Under the pieces are notes generated by a model, which searched no databases, had not been told where the DNA came from, and saw nothing but the letters and a program-made list of their open reading frames with translations. A stretch of DNA of 64,000 bases from Aquilaria yunnanensis. Taxonomy: Eukaryota > Streptophyta > Magnoliopsida > Malvales > Thymelaeaceae. The translations under genes and the position numbers were made by a program. Positions 12,776-26,042 of this stretch are shown here, piece by piece. The stretch covers positions 96,176,893-96,240,892 of the forward strand of contig CM077594.1 of the NCBI GenBank assembly GCA_039654915.1, given 5' to 3'. Each line of letters starts with the position of its first letter. Within the stretch, counting starts at the first letter, position 1.

Positions 12776-15700
12776 TAGAGTAATGGCTGGCCACCCTAAA
12801 TTTCAAAAAGAAAAGGAAAAATGCCAAATTAACCCCCAACATTCCCAAAAGGCCGAAATATCATTTTTGCCCCCCACCCCTTAAAACATCTAGAAGCAGT
12901 TCGATTGAAATTAAAGCCATTTAAAGTGATCCCATTATTTGCATATCTCAATTCGAATGGAAGCCCCGTTTCTAGAACACTCCCTAAGTTTGAGTTATTT
13001 ACACCATCTTACCCCTCAACTTTACCCAACCACCCATTGTCTGAGCACCTCTCTCATGCGACAACCATGCAACCTTTTTTACCCATTCTTTTGCCGGAAA
13101 ACTGCCCGATAAAGTAGTTAATATAACAAGCCATTTTAGTGCATTTGGGTCAACCAAGCTTAGTAGTTTTTCTTCACTGCTTCAATTCAAGGTCAATACA
13201 TAGTCACCTCAATTCTCATAGCAAGTCAAATCAAACCCAAGCTTGATTCCTAGATGTAATCAAGTCGATGATGGCCTAGATTGAGGATGCTAACGAAGCC
13301 AAAGCTAGAACAAGATATGAAGCAATCAAAAGCTATTGCTTGGCAGATGACATTGCAATGGTTGAACCCAAATACGCCTGATGAACTCAGCTAGGACGGG
13401 AGCTAAAAAAATATGGACCTGGCAACGGAGAATCAAATCCATAGACAAGGGTCAATGACAAATGCTAGAATTTCTTCGACCTTACAATGATTCGATGAAA
13501 GAATGGCTAAACGGGACACACGGTGGTTGGACAGAGAAAAGGAGAAAGTTGCTTAGAATGGGGAATTTGGGTAAAGTTGAGAGGGGGTGGTAAGGGATGT
13601 AAATAACTCTAACTTGGAGAGTATTTCCAAAGTAAAGCTTCTGACCCATTTGAGACATGTGAATATTGAGGTCTCATTAAATTGCTTTAAACCCAACCAA
13701 ACTGCCCCTTAGTTTTTAGGGCATCTTGGGGAAATAAAATTTTGGCTATCCTATAAATAGAAAAGTTTATTTTCAATCTTTCTTGTACCAACATTTACAA
13801 TTTCTCTCCTGTATCTCTATTTATTTTCTCCATTTTACTACTTGCTCTCTTCAATTTTCTTTCTTTATTTAATCTTTTCTAATCTTTTCTTATTTTCTAT
13901 TTATTCTCTCTTGCTCATCTCCACCAATGGCATCAAGGAAAAGTAATTCGGCTAGTAGTTCCACATTGTAGTAGGTTCTTTTTTTTTTTACGCCCAATCG
14001 CCCTAAAAAAAAGGTTTGCATCCAAAAGGTTGATGACAACGCTATCAACATGACAAATATTGATTTGGGGCTTGACAAGCAGCTATCCAACAATGATACA
14101 AAAAAAGTGAAGGTCAATTTGACCATGGATCCAAATGGAAGAAAAAGGTCACAATCAACATCTTAAAGCCAACTTTATGAGGAAGCTCAAGGTAGTTTAG
14201 AAAACTGTCATCTTGGGTGTGAGAGCATTATGACAATGTGCACTCGTGTAGAAGTAAAAGCACAGTATAGAAAGTGCAAACATTGTGGTAAGAAGTTAGC
14301 ATATAAACCTAACTCCAGGATGGGAATGTTAAAATGCCATATGGATGATAACCATAAAAATTTGGGTCCTGGTGCAACCATGAGTTCTGCTATCCACACA
14401 GCTTACTGGTCAAACGAATAATATTGGTCCAGGTATTTTTTTTATTTAACTAAAAAGCATGTAGATAAGGCATGGTTAATCAAATAAAATTACTCAAGCT
14501 ATAATTTAACAAGCTAAGGATTCATATTTAGAAAATTGGATTATTGAACATTTAAATTTCACTTTTAAGAAGACATTTAGTAGTACTTCTAGGATAGAGA
14601 ACTTTAAATTATTTGAAAATAGGAAATCTAACATGTAAATATATTTCTCATGTTTAGACCATTGAGTTGCATTTACTTGTGATAAGTCAACATCTCTAAT
14701 TGGCCAATATTACTATTATGTTATTACATATTGGATTGATGATGATTTTGTGTCATGCAAAAATGTATTATTTCATTTAAGTGCATGAAATCTGATCATA
14801 CTGGATGAAATATTTAAAAATTCTACGAGAATTTTTTAATACTAGAGAATTTTTGTGTGTCTCATTTAATAGTGCATCAAACAATAATTTTGCTACATGT
14901 GAATTGAGTAAACATTTGAACCACCTCTAGAAGATGCATTTTTATATAAGATGTTTGTGTCACATTTTAAATTTATATGTCCGACAAAAGTTTGAACTTT
15001 TACAAACCAAAATTGTTCCTATTTGGTCTATATTACATTATTTGAAATTGACGCCAAATTTAATCATGAGTTCAAAGTGTTTTGATTTGAAAATAGGAAG
15101 AGTTTTTCTTGAAAAAATGTTTAAAATGGATTGTCTCATGCATTAGAACTCAATTTATGAAATATTGATGAATGCATATTCATATGCATCTCTGTTATTT
15201 TTTTTTTTTAATTTGAAAATAGGTTCTGAAGTTTTTACTTAACCATGTGGAACAATTGTTACAAACTAAGTGAAAGTTGCTAAAGCATTTCGACAAAGCA
15301 ACCTGTTTCTTCTCCAGTGTTTACAACCCCATTGCATATAAGGTTTTGTAAAATTTTATGAACATTGTATAGTATTTTTCATCAATATAAAAATAACTAA
15401 TTTTTAAAACCATAATTAAAAATATGTGACCTAATAACTTCAGTATTTCGAAGACATTCCTCCAATCTATGTAATTGAATCTATACTTGACATGTATCTG
15501 AAGTGAATGGGCACGCTTTAATTATTTAAGGCGTATTATTAGACTTTCTTAAGCATGGCCCAAAATAATGTGTTAGCTATTTTTACTATTGTTGATGTCT
15601 ATTTGCATGAGATGTTCAAGTTGTATTCTATCCGCTATTCAGATAAGGTAAGATCTACAGTGACTCAAATAGGCAGTGCTTCATCGTTAACCTAGTCATC

Positions 15701-16544
15701 AAGTCTCAACCTCGCCTTGCAAATCTCGAAGTTATATTCTGTTCGCTATTTAGATAAGGTAAGATCTACAATGCAACAAGACAAATGATGCTTCATCATA
15801 GCTTAACCTCATCTTACAAATCCTAAAATGTCCTTGATTGACTGCCTTAAGTCTGGCTAAAGTTGATGATTAGCTCTTCATCTCATTTGAGCTATGTTAT
15901 GTTGAGTTATTAGAGTGGTGGAAAACTAAAAAGGACAGATTTTTCATATTGTCCATAATTGTTTTAAGAGATTTTAATTGTACTAATCTCAACCATTACT
16001 TCCAAGTCTGCTTTAAATGCAGGTAAACGAATGATATCAAAAAATTGGTAAAGTTGACACTTAAGGTAGTTAAGGTTTTTGTTGGCAATTGTGATTAAAG
16101 TCTTGCTCAAATATGAAAACAAGATCAGAAGAGTTTCGATAATAGGGTACTTTGCAATGATGAGGTATGATTTTTTCCCTCATTTTCTTCTTTGTAGTCT
16201 TCATTTGTATTTGATTTGAATATACAATTAAGCACGAATATTAGGTTAGTTCTTTATTTCCTATTTATTTTTTTAGAACGTTTTGGTCATTTTCTCATAT
16301 GAGGCATGTTTTTTTATTGTAAGTGTCATTAAGATTTTAAATTAATAAAATGCACATCATTGGTGGTGCTTTATTCTTTTTAAAAAAATACTTATGCAAA
16401 TTAACTATAATATTTTTTATATTTAATTTTTTATTTTATTTTAAAAAATTAAAAAAAAAACCTCAATTAAGCCTTGTCCACGCCTAGCCCATATTACCTC
16501 GGCTGTGTTCGGGCCTTGCCCACTCACTGAACACCACCACTCTA
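12776..16544 (+). mobile_element. Dead hAT transposon (ends approximate)
   Basis: The right end is CCACCACTCTA at 16534-16544, preceded by a GC-rich subterminal stretch (16475-16525), typical of plant hAT elements. A candidate left end is TAGAGTAATGG at 12776, matching 9 of 11 bases inverted. The 8-bp flanks do not match convincingly, so the left boundary is a guess. The interior contains the broken transposase gene described separately. A partial duplication inside carries two copies of agataaggtaagatctaca at about 15640 and 15750. Confidence 0.45.
13927..16170 (+). pseudogene. hAT family transposase, decayed
   Basis: Fragments of a hAT transposase appear in order on the plus strand. A start-like ATG lies at 13927 (MASRKSNSASS). 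A BED zinc finger at 14263-14360 has C-x2-C followed by H-x4-H (CKHCGKK...KCHMDDNH). A catalytic-core piece at 14934-15060 reads IRCLCHILNLYV. The C-terminal dimerisation region at 15905-16130 opens with LEWWKTKKDRFFILSI. Stops and frameshifts separate all of these, so no functional protein can be made. The domain order is that of Ac-like hAT transposases, which cut and paste DNA between 8-bp target duplications. Confidence 0.75.
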
Positions 16545-16599
16545 AGTAAGGTTCTCTTACATATGGATCGAGAAAGAAAAGATTTTGTATAGATTCTAA

Positions 16600-17460
16600 T
16601 TGCATTGGCCAACAGATTCACATTGGAAGAAAAATATGGGATTTAGAGGGGTTCCAAGTTAAACCTCTTCAAGTAGTCCAAAAAAGGTTCATTCTTCTCT
16701 TATTTGACATATAGGAGTTTATTAATTGTCTTCTTGGAGGGGCAGCCCTCCATAAATTACCTCAAAAAACTCATGAAATGAATCATTGAATAAGGATAAC
16801 CTTTCCCTTGAGGTCCTGAACCAAATTAAGAAAACTCCAAAGAGTGTGAAATTGAAAGCCTTGAACATGATGGTAGCATTGGCTTTTTCAAGGTCCATTG
16901 TAGTAATACACATTTACAGGTGATTTATAAGATTGATTAGTACATCATATAGGTCTACTTTCAGCATCCAGAATCTTGAAAAAGTGTGTGCGTGTGAAAT
17001 CTCATTAAAAGCAAAAGACATATGTAACTAATATCTAATAATGACTTTCTTATAGGCTTTGCTTCTCCCATCTCATCCAATGGCTAAAGGACAATATTTA
17101 TGTTACTAACATTCAGTTATTCTTTACCATTCAATTGGTGATCTCATGAGATTGATTCCCCTTTTTGACATTGCCAGGACCCTATTTGGTGTCCCCTTGA
17201 TGAATTTCTACTTCATCTATTAAAGTTAGGGAAGAGTCCTTCTTATTTCCTGTTGTAACTATTTTCTTTTATCCTCTAGTAGGGAGTGCTTGAAAGCATT
17301 AAATTGGTCATTAGTTATGAGAGTTAGAGCTTTCCTCTTCCTAAATATTTGGGCATGGCGCAAGTTGTTATTTTGCACTATGGTCTCTGGAATGCTAGTC
17401 TGAACGTCCAGGATCAATAATGGAAATGTGATCAACCTAAGTTTTGGCATCCTCCCAAAC
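16600..17460 (-). pseudogene. Ty3/gypsy gag remnant
   Basis: On the minus strand, 16722-16913 translates to a segment with KANATIMFKAFNFTLFG, then WFRTSRERLSLFNDSFHEFF. This matches the capsid-like core of plant gypsy gag proteins (KCKAF.x.TL...WF..L....I.SF..L...F). The second frame, 17259-17450, may be a further piece. No pol, LTR or intact reading frame accompanies it. It is an old, truncated insertion unrelated in sequence to the giant element further right. Confidence 0.4.
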
Positions 17461-17499
17461 CTCCTTATGACTAATCTTCGTATACAAATGCAATCTTAG

Positions 17500-20400
17500 T
17501 GTCTTAACCATCATTGTTCATTTATATTCCTATAGAAAATACAAACTCCAAGTTGATATCCAACTAAGGTTGGGGGCTTGCAGACTATTACCACCTCATA
17601 AAAATGGGAGAATTACAAATAGTGATATAATGGTCAAAAACCATTATATTGTATAATTCTCATCATAGTAATTGAAGTGTGAGGGGTAAAGGGCATAATC
17701 AGCACGTCCTTAAAAGTGTTATAAGTTGGTAACTTAGCTCCCAAGAAAAGCCTTAAGGATTGCTTATTTTTCAAATAACCTATGGACCTTTTTGTAAAGT
17801 TTTGGAAATTCGGGTACTTAATTGTAAAACTCTAAAAAAAGAACCTTGGAGAGTTATGATAAGGATATGAATGGTATAAAAGTGCCATTGGAGGACCAAA
17901 TTGCTCATGGAAGAAAATTTTGGACAAAGGAAACACTAAAGGCATTAAGGACCTAAATGTCTTAGTGTAAACCTTAAGGTGTTCAAGCTTTTGACTTAAG
18001 TCAAATGGTGGAATTGTAGGGTTATCCCACTATGGGGGAGGTGGCTATTACTTGAAAAATAGTCAAAATGGTAAGAAAAATGTGGACCAATAAGTTTAGG
18101 ACAAAGAAATCATGTTTATGGGCAAAGAAAATGACATAAAGCATGATTAAGGCTAATAAGGATGTTTAGTGTCCTAAAGCTAATTTAAGATGCCAAACTC
18201 AATTTTTCTTCTCTCATATTCGACCCAACTAGCCACCACCCTCCTCCACACTTCTTCCATAGCTCCTTTATAGCCACCATACCTCCAAGACTGAAATTGA
18301 AGGCAAAATGAAGCAATTGAAAGCAAACTAAAGCTATTACTTGAATACTTCAAGGATCAAGCTTCAAATTCGGTCTACTCATCTTGGTAAGGGTTCTCTT
18401 GCTCTCATGGATTGTTTACTATATTTACAAGCATCTATGGAGCTAGGGCTAAGTTTGGAAGAGAGCCATGAGCTTGATGAACCATGCTTAGTGAGAAGAA
18501 TCCACTTATTGAAGGTTTTGTGACCTAGTGTGAAGTGCACAATGATGGTAGTGAAGTGAGAGATTCTAGAGCTCAAAGTTAGTACTAACTAGTGTTAAAA
18601 TCCTCCTAAGACTAAGTATTAGCTTGAGGAGGGCTGTCATAGTGATTTACCTAAGTTTATTGTATGTTTTATGGACTAACCTATGGTTTATGTTGCTACC
18701 GCATTTCATGTGTTTGTTGGTTGTGAATGGCTGCTGCATTTGGTTACTATATCTTGTATATATACATTGTGGTTTTGTGTTTTAGTGTCTTTAGATGCAT
18801 GTTTTAATGAGGATTACATTTCCTTAAGAAACCAAGTGTTTTCCTTACTAAGTTTCATAATGAAACTTGTTCCACTCAATTCTACCATTTCAGGTTCAGT
18901 AGAAATATCACATTCAAACTGACTTTTGTCATTTGAGTTTTGATCTGAAATTTCAAGTATTTTAACTTTCATGTATCTAGTTGTGATCTGGAAAGTGTGG
19001 TGATTCATTTAGTATTTTCAGTGATGGTGCCTATTGTGTTATGTAGCAGCTGTCCAGCATCCTATTTATGGAGTCCATTGTGTCTCAGGCACTCCTGTAA
19101 CTTAGGGTGTGTATTTAGCTAGGTTAAGACTATTATGTAGTGCATGTATGCATGTACATGTAGTGTAAGTAAAATGAGACAAGTATGTGAACATTTAAGT
19201 AATGTTTTGGCTGTATATGTGATGTGGTGCAAAGCTGTCTAAGTGTAAATGATAGGCTGCTTATTTGTAAATTCTTTTTTTGTCACATAAAGTTGCTAGA
19301 TGCAAGAGTATGAAATTCTTATGTATATTGGACATATATGGGATAGTTTTGGAGGGCTTACCCCTTGTGAATGAAGTGTTTGCACACTTATGAAATTTTA
19401 TATGGGCAAAATAGTCATAAAGTGACCAGAATTTTGATTATGTACTGAAAGCTCTATATCTCCTTATGTAGAATGAATCTTGGTATGAAATTTTGACCAC
19501 ACCTAAAGCATATCTAGAGGTTGAACTAGGATTTAGAATTTATAAATTTGGAGCCCCATAGCCAAAGATATGACATTGCAAAATTGGCTAAGTTACTATT
19601 CATTTGGTTAAAATTTTGTAACTAACTTAAAAAATCCATAACTTGGTCCATAAGTGGGCTATTGATGTAAAACCAAATTACTTGGTTTGCTTAAAGACTC
19701 TACTTGATAATGATGTAAATAAAACATAGGATTACATAGCTAGATTAATACAATTTTTTAGAAGAAGTTTCAGATGCAATGGCTGGTCACTTACACTTAA
19801 TAAGATTGCCTAATGTGTGGTAGCGAAAATTAAGACTTGTGCTACTGTTCTCCTTCCTTGCTACCATGGTGTGCATAAAATATGAATATGTGTGTAATGG
19901 TCGGACCAATATATATGCATTTACATAATGCCTACGAGGGCCACATGGGCATACACACTAATGGTATTATTCTAATGGCCTAAAAACATACTAATCCTGG
20001 GAGTTTTAAATGCACAATTTTGACACCATAACTAGACTACCCCATAGTGGGTAACAGAGACGACGAGTAAAAGAGCAAAAAGGTTGTAACTAAAGAGAGG
20101 TTAGGTCCCCGGAGTTATCTATCGAAAGAAAACCTTTTGATGCTTAAGTTAGTAATCGAACCAAAAGAAAGTGAGCTAAAGTTTTTAGGGTAATACATGC
20201 ATACCAAGGATTTTTACCAATTCTTAGATGCAAGCAAGGTTCCTTATTTTTCAAGCTAAGATTATCCTTCAAGCTGGATTATAATATCTTATAGTAAAGG
20301 ATATTGATGATTTAGCTTTCAATTAGATGTGATCTCTTAATCATATATTTAGGTATGTCTCACATAGACCCATGAGCTTAGCTTCAATGGATAATTGGAA

Positions 20401-21400
20401 ATGCATTAAGAGATCAAGCCTAGCCCAATATAGTATCACTTCAACCCTTTCTGCCATCTCTCATTTGCTTCATTCGATTGTTAGCATTCAATCACCCTAA
20501 GTACATACATTAATATATTTGGTGGTTGTTTTGTTTGAACTTGTGGTCACATCGGCTACGTCATCAATAAAAAAAATGATTGGTAGGATTGTGCCCATTT
20601 AGCTGTTATACATTGAATTATTAAGGTTGGGTTTCAAGCTCAAAGACCAAGTGGTTAAAGGCTCAATCTTCTAAATACACTAGCCTATGGCGAGAACCAA
20701 AATCATGATATTGGCATGGTGCAATTGATATGGTGGAGTGCTTAATTCTTTTAGGTACACGAGGATGAGGTTGAGAGGGCATAAGAGTTAAATCTTGAAC
20801 CTTCTAATAACAATCACAAGTTCGACCCATTAGATCCATACTTTGGTTGTATGGGCGGTCAGTTCTTTGCCTCGATATATTTGAGCATTGGTCCTCAACC
20901 CTACAACCTAATAATTAATATACTTGTCTATTGCCACTAAAACAGATTTCAAAACAGCGGCAATTGTACCATCCATATTGTACAAGAAAGCATCAAATTA
21001 TGGCAAGATAAACGCATTGGCCTTTCAAATCACAATGTATGTACTTCCATACTATGCTTGTATGGCGTGGGATTGTCATTTTTTGTTGTATTTAGTTTTC
21101 GTTGGCATCTTGTTGGATAATAAAACAATTTGCTTTGCCAATAAAAAAAATGCACTTCCATACTATATATGTATATATATGTATATGTGTATACACACAT
21201 TGTTATTCATACTTTATGTAGTTATTATTCTCAAGATACAAATCTCTGGGTTAAGTAAAAAAATGACAATTAAAAGGGAAGTGCGAATGAAAAAAGTAAA
21301 ATAAAAGGACAAATATAAATGAAGGTCGCATTTTTCCTTTTGGAACTATGTATGGTAGAACTAGGATAATTTATACTCCATTGAAATACGAATTTCCCTA
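17500..21400. other. No gene recognised; AT-rich, possibly old retroelement
   Basis: The ORFs here (for example 18341-18523, 18683-18922 and 20924-21304) have no recognisable domain and no plant-like codon structure. Stretches around 18180-18400 resemble the leader of an LTR, with a short TATA-like word, a pyrimidine-rich run and aag-rich sequence. No matching partner LTR is seen. A (TA)/(TG)-rich low-complexity run lies at 21165-21200. Confidence 0.3.
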
Positions 21401-21414
21401 CTCATTTTTTTTTG

Positions 21415-21752
21415 TAGAAATATTAAATATACCACTAATATTTTTAATACGGAGCGAATATGCCACTATAATTTTTTTTCCCAATCTTCCATTAATATTT
21501 TAAAATGGGGCAGATATGCTACTGCCAGTTAGAAAATAATAGAAAATGGTAAAAATAGCATATTTTGAAATATTAGGGCTATTATGCATCTTTAAAAAAA
21601 TATTATGACCTTTGAGATTTTTGCCAAGAGATGGTCTAATCTCCGCCACTAGCGCTTCAGCCCTATCGTTGTCTTCATCACCAGTGTCCCAATCCCGTCA
21701 CCATCCTCACTCTGTCTCTACTGTCTAATTTTCTCACTGGCATTCAAGAGAT

Positions 21753-21804
<52 letters not shown>

Positions 21805-22072
21805 TCCAATTACAAGAGATCAAGTTTGTAAAAATTTACATTATCACCCTAAAATTTCAAAACTCGTTATTTTTAATGTATTTTTGTTAGCTTTGTAATG
21901 TTTTTTGTTAGCTTTTTAACCAGAAATAGCATATCCACTCTTAATTTGAAACTTCAGTAGCATATCTACTCCATTTTAAGACATTAATGGGAGATTGGGT
22001 TAAAAAACAAAAACTATAGTGGCATATTTGCTGTCAACCCAAAATATTAATGGCAAATTTGATATTTTTGCC
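21415..22072. mobile_element. Foldback/MITE with ~110-bp inverted arms
   Basis: The left arm (about 21417-21528) and right arm (about 21954-22072) are inverted copies. Shared words include gatatgctactg, ccattaatatttt and aatatgccactata. They differ by scattered substitutions and small gaps, so the element is old. The centre (about 425 bp) holds a GC-richer patch and a (GA)n microsatellite at 21750-21801. There is no transposase. Confidence 0.7.
21750..21801. repeat. (GA)n microsatellite
   Basis: An uninterrupted run of more than 20 AG/GA dinucleotides follows a short agatagagatag preface. It lies in the loop of the foldback element. Confidence 0.95.
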
Positions 22073-22432
22073 CATTTTTTATTAATTTTTGAACATTTGA
22101 TTAAGTATGTCTTTTTTGTTGAGATAACCTTCGAAACTGCTCATCCAAGAAATGTCTCCATTAACTGTAATTTTGTTGTCTTTCATAAAGTATTTAGGAC
22201 AAATATTTTGACAGATACTTCTGCACTTAGATCTTTTTGTAATTAGGGCCCTTCAACCTCTGCTTCTACTACTATTTGCCTTGATAACTGAACTTTGCAT
22301 CACTTTTTGACTGCTATAGCCTTCTAAGGCTAACTTTTGTAGCCCAGGCTAGTCACCTGGCTTTGTTTCTTCAATTATATATTATGCCTAATTTACCAAA
22401 AAAAAAACAAGATAACTCAAAGTAGTAGCTAG

Positions 22433-22741
22433 CTAGAGCCAAAGGGCACCTGCACTTTTGAGCAGGTTTTTCAAGGAGCCATTAAGGTGGAGGGTCATGA
22501 CAGTATGGGCAGAGCCGATGAATTTGCCACCAATGAAAACAGTTGGGACAACAGGGTTACAGCCCAAACGAAGAAGGGCCCGCTCCATCTCATTCCCTCT
22601 GAGGTCCTGGTCTAGCTCGTACACCGCCGGACTCACCCCTTGCTCATAGAACAATCTCTTTATTGCATGGCTCATGCAGCAGGAGGTCTTGCTAAATATC
22701 ACAACCGCCTTTTGCGACGCCAACTTCACCACCCGATCCAT
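22433..22741 (-). CDS. CC-type glutaredoxin (ROXY class), 102 aa
   Basis: This is an intact single-exon gene. The start [19 protein letters not shown] at 22741 is where the family begins; the longer frame to 22864 adds sequence foreign to the family. The active site is CCMS (residues 21-24, after SKTS), the CCxS form of plant CC-type glutaredoxins. A glutathione-binding [13 protein letters not shown] segment follows at about residues 66-78. The protein ends GALWL; in this family the C-terminal ALWL motif mediates binding to TGA transcription factors and co-repressors. Members act in nucleus and cytosol, altering TGA activity in development, nitrogen signalling and defence. Nothing suggests it is broken. 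The nearest neighbours are transposons. Confidence 0.95.
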   Translation of the reverse strand: MDRVVKLASQKAVVIFSKTSCCMSHAIKRLFYEQGVSPAVYELDQDLRGNEMERALLRLGCNPVVPTVFIGGKFIGSAHTVMTLHLNGSLKNLLKSAGALWL

Positions 22742-22843
22742 TAATAATTTGTGCACACTGACGCACAATAAGCAACTCCCCAGATGATGAAAATTTTTAT
22801 TAATTTGTTTATGATGTGAGCGAAAACAAATTTGTAAGAGCAT

Positions 22844-22852
22844 CCTATATAG
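22844..22852 (-). promoter_or_regulatory. TATA box of the glutaredoxin gene
   Basis: On the minus strand the sequence reads CTATATAGG about 105 bases before the start codon, a good position for a plant TATA box with a leader of about 75 bases. Confidence 0.5.
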
Positions 22853-22999
22853 GGGGCTTGCCAAGGTGCCAAGGGTATTGATTCAAAAGCACTTTTTTTT
22901 CTTTTGAAGTTGTTAATTAGATTATGCAAAAGTATTGAGGGAAAGATAAGATTTTTAAAAGGTTAAGGTTCGATATTTGGACTTTGGATTGACATCTTC

Positions 23000-25900
23000 C
23001 CCAAACGATCCATTACTACCTTTTGATGGTGACCTATTGATGGTGATGTGATAGGGAATTGACTAGTTTGGTTCTTTTAATTGGCCCAATTGTGAGCAGA
23101 ATCTTTGAGTAGTGTGTGGAATATGGATAAGTCTAATATTGCCGAAAGTGAATTCTGTACACAAAATGGACACATATAATTCTTTTTTTAAAAAAAAAAT
23201 GGCACATACCTTTATATTGGGTAGGTGACGATTAATTGATTTCAAGTAAAAAAGATGTAAACATAAAAATAAGTTGTTTTGAATTAAGTTGGCTTAAGTT
23301 AAAACAAATTGGCAGTTAGTTTTCAACACCATCAATTTTTTTTCTTGGTTTTTAATTATTTATAAGTAATACTATTGGTACAATATTTATTTACCATGCA
23401 TGTTACAATGGTTCAATTTATAATATCATTTAATATAAATATAATAAACTATAAAATATAAAATTTGAAGATAAAGAGAGAAAATATCAGAGTTATATCA
23501 ATTAAAAATATGTTTAACCATTGATGAAAAAAAAAATCATTTTCATGAAATTCATAAAACTAGATCAATTCCGAGGGAGGGTTGAAACTTGAAAACCGTA
23601 GAAACATCCAAAATAGCAACATTCCCTGAAATTTTACACAATACTAATATAAGAAATCAACTTAATCTAAAAAGTTTCAAATTGTTTCCAGTAGAGCCAT
23701 TATTATCATTATGAGGACAAATATAGAAGAAAAGAAATGCCATGAATACAAATTACAATACTCAAATTATTAGCATTGATTACAAGGGCAATGAGCCTAG
23801 AGGGAGGATCTATTTACACAGGTTTAAGATTAAAAGTCTTACAGCTTTTATCAAACATTGATCTGAAATTAATCACTTATCCTAAACTTAAGTGATAATT
23901 TTCATTGATTTGTTTCCCCTTTTCAACGAAAATTTTGTCTCCCTCCTCCCAGGTACGCTTTCATCCCTCGTTTTGGCCTTTATCAAACCAATCTCACCCA
24001 GTCGAACTTATAAATTAAATCTCCAGAACACAATTCAGGGAAAAAAAATCTACATAATAATATTCTTCCCTTGTCAAGATGCCACATTTCTTCCTTGCTC
24101 TACATCTGGTCCCAACTCTCTTCGCCGGCTACCATAAATTCTGAACCAATGAGTCCTTTATAAAGAGATTAGAACAACTCTACTACAATGAATTGAAGGA
24201 TTTATCACTTCTTCGAGTTTCCCTTATGGAGTTCAATTTTATGAAATCAGTGAATGCTATTCTTGTCCCCAAGGATGACATGAATTCCATAGTTTTCAAC
24301 AAGAAGATCAGAAAACCCATTTTATTTTGATTCTTATCTTCAATTTGAAGAAATAGATCTCTTTAGTTCATTTGAAGCTAGCCTGAATTTTTTTTAGGCC
24401 TTAATTGTCTTTGAAGAAGTAGATTTGTAGAGTTGATTTGGCAAGATGAGTTGAGAGGAGGAACCGTGGCAAATAGACTAATGATGAAAAAGAAAATATT
24501 TTCGAAGTTTGTTTGGAATACAAGGATCAGAGATAATTTTTGTTTCCCTTAAAGTCTAGTTATCATATAATTAATCCATTTTGACGTAGAAGTCTTATAA
24601 CTCAGAGGAGAGGCTAGATTTTGGGTGAAGCAAGACAGAGTTGAGGACTTGAGGTCAAGAGTTCATCCAGGAAAGGAAACCCTATGCGGCGGCGGCGGCG
24701 GAAGGATTGGAGAAGGAGACAACAAGAAACTGGTTTCAAAGGGTTTGGGCTCCTGTTGGATATGCTTAGGATAATGGGCTAGAAGCCGGGCCTGATTTGG
24801 ATATGGACTCAATCTCAAGTGGGGGGGCTTCATTAATGTCTATGAATCCTAATCTTGTTGAGTTGTCATTTGGGCTTCTCTAGATCTGGTAATGCTGAGG
24901 GTGGGGTCTCTGTTCACGTCACGTTGATGCTTCATCTTCTGGCATCAAGTTTGCTGTATCCTGTTAACAGTACGTCTGCTGCTAGTGGCGATGATTTTTT
25001 GCTAACGATTCATCAGCTTTAGGTTGATAGATTCTTGAAAAAGGGTTTGTAAAATAGCCGGGTTCTTTTTTTTGACGAGTTTGGGGACCTTGCTATTAAA
25101 TTTTTTAAGGAAAATGACAGGAAAAGAGAACTGTTGAAGGGATCATTAAAAAGCAAGCAAGTTGTTCAAAGAAAATGAGTGACTGTTAATCAAGAGCTTA
25201 AAGGATTGGAAAGTAGCATAAATTACAAAGTTAGAAAATGTGATATTTGGTAAGGAGAATAGATGTCATTGTTAAGTGTTTGGACCGTTTACATGCTGTT
25301 TTATTTTTATTGGGTCAATTTATAAATTAGTAATCAAGTTAAAAAAAAAAAGTTATTCAAATCCCATAATTGGTTCAATATCCTTAAAAAAAGTGATTTA
25401 CTAGCTTTTAATTAGCTTTGTTATTTTTATATAGTTTTTCCACAACTGTCTGTCTTAACTTTTTAGCTTTTCTCAAACAGAACTTGTCTTTACCACCTCT
25501 TTATAAAAGTATATTAGTATATAAAATTGTTCCTTCTCTGTATAAATGTTAACTTTTAAAAACATAAAATTTATAATATTCCAAAATCACCTCACTTTAT
25601 TCTAATTTCTAAACCTTTTACAGTTATTAGTTACTATAAAAAATAAACTTTATAATAAAATAAATATAAACTCTTAAAACTTTAAAAAAGGGTAAATTCC
25701 TCTAGGGGTCATTTAGCTTATTTTCGTATCCTAAAATAGTATTATATCTTAAATTCTATCTTGAAATTCTATGCAACATTGTTGTTTGACTTTGTTGTAG
25801 TAGCTTGATTTCCCTCCTTCTCTTTTGCATTTCACAAGTCGTGCCAAAAAATCATTAGCGTCGGTGTCACTCTTCTCTGTTGTCATTTTCATTGTTCCAC

Positions 25901-26000
25901 CACCTCTGCCATCATCTTTATCACTCTTCCATCTCCACCATCATCTTCCTCGCTCTCCCATCTTTGCTGAGTCTCCATTCTTCGATGCCAGCATCAAACC
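23000..26000. other. No gene firmly recognised
   Basis: The sequence is AT-rich. A short (GGC)n run (about 24686-24700) lies in a pyrimidine-rich context on the minus strand, like a 5' leader. About 360 bases downstream on that strand is a 46-codon frame (24183-24320, starting MGFLIFLLKTMEF). I cannot tie this to a family, and it may be chance. The pyrimidine-rich stretch at 25800-26030 gives low-complexity frames only. Confidence 0.3.
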
Positions 26001-26042
26001 TACCACTGAGACACCGCCAACTTTTTGTTTCTCTATTTGAGT

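Noticed and set aside
15911..15921. TAGAGTGGTGG as a left terminal repeat matching the hAT right end
   Set aside because: It lies inside the coding remnant of the hAT dimerisation region (LEWWK), so the match is coincidental; the flanks show no 8-bp duplication.
18341..18523. 60-codon frame
   Set aside because: No domain, no leader or exon structure, in sequence resembling old repeats.
22742..22864. N-terminal extension of the glutaredoxin
   Set aside because: The extra 41 residues do not belong to the family and the TATA box would fall inside them.
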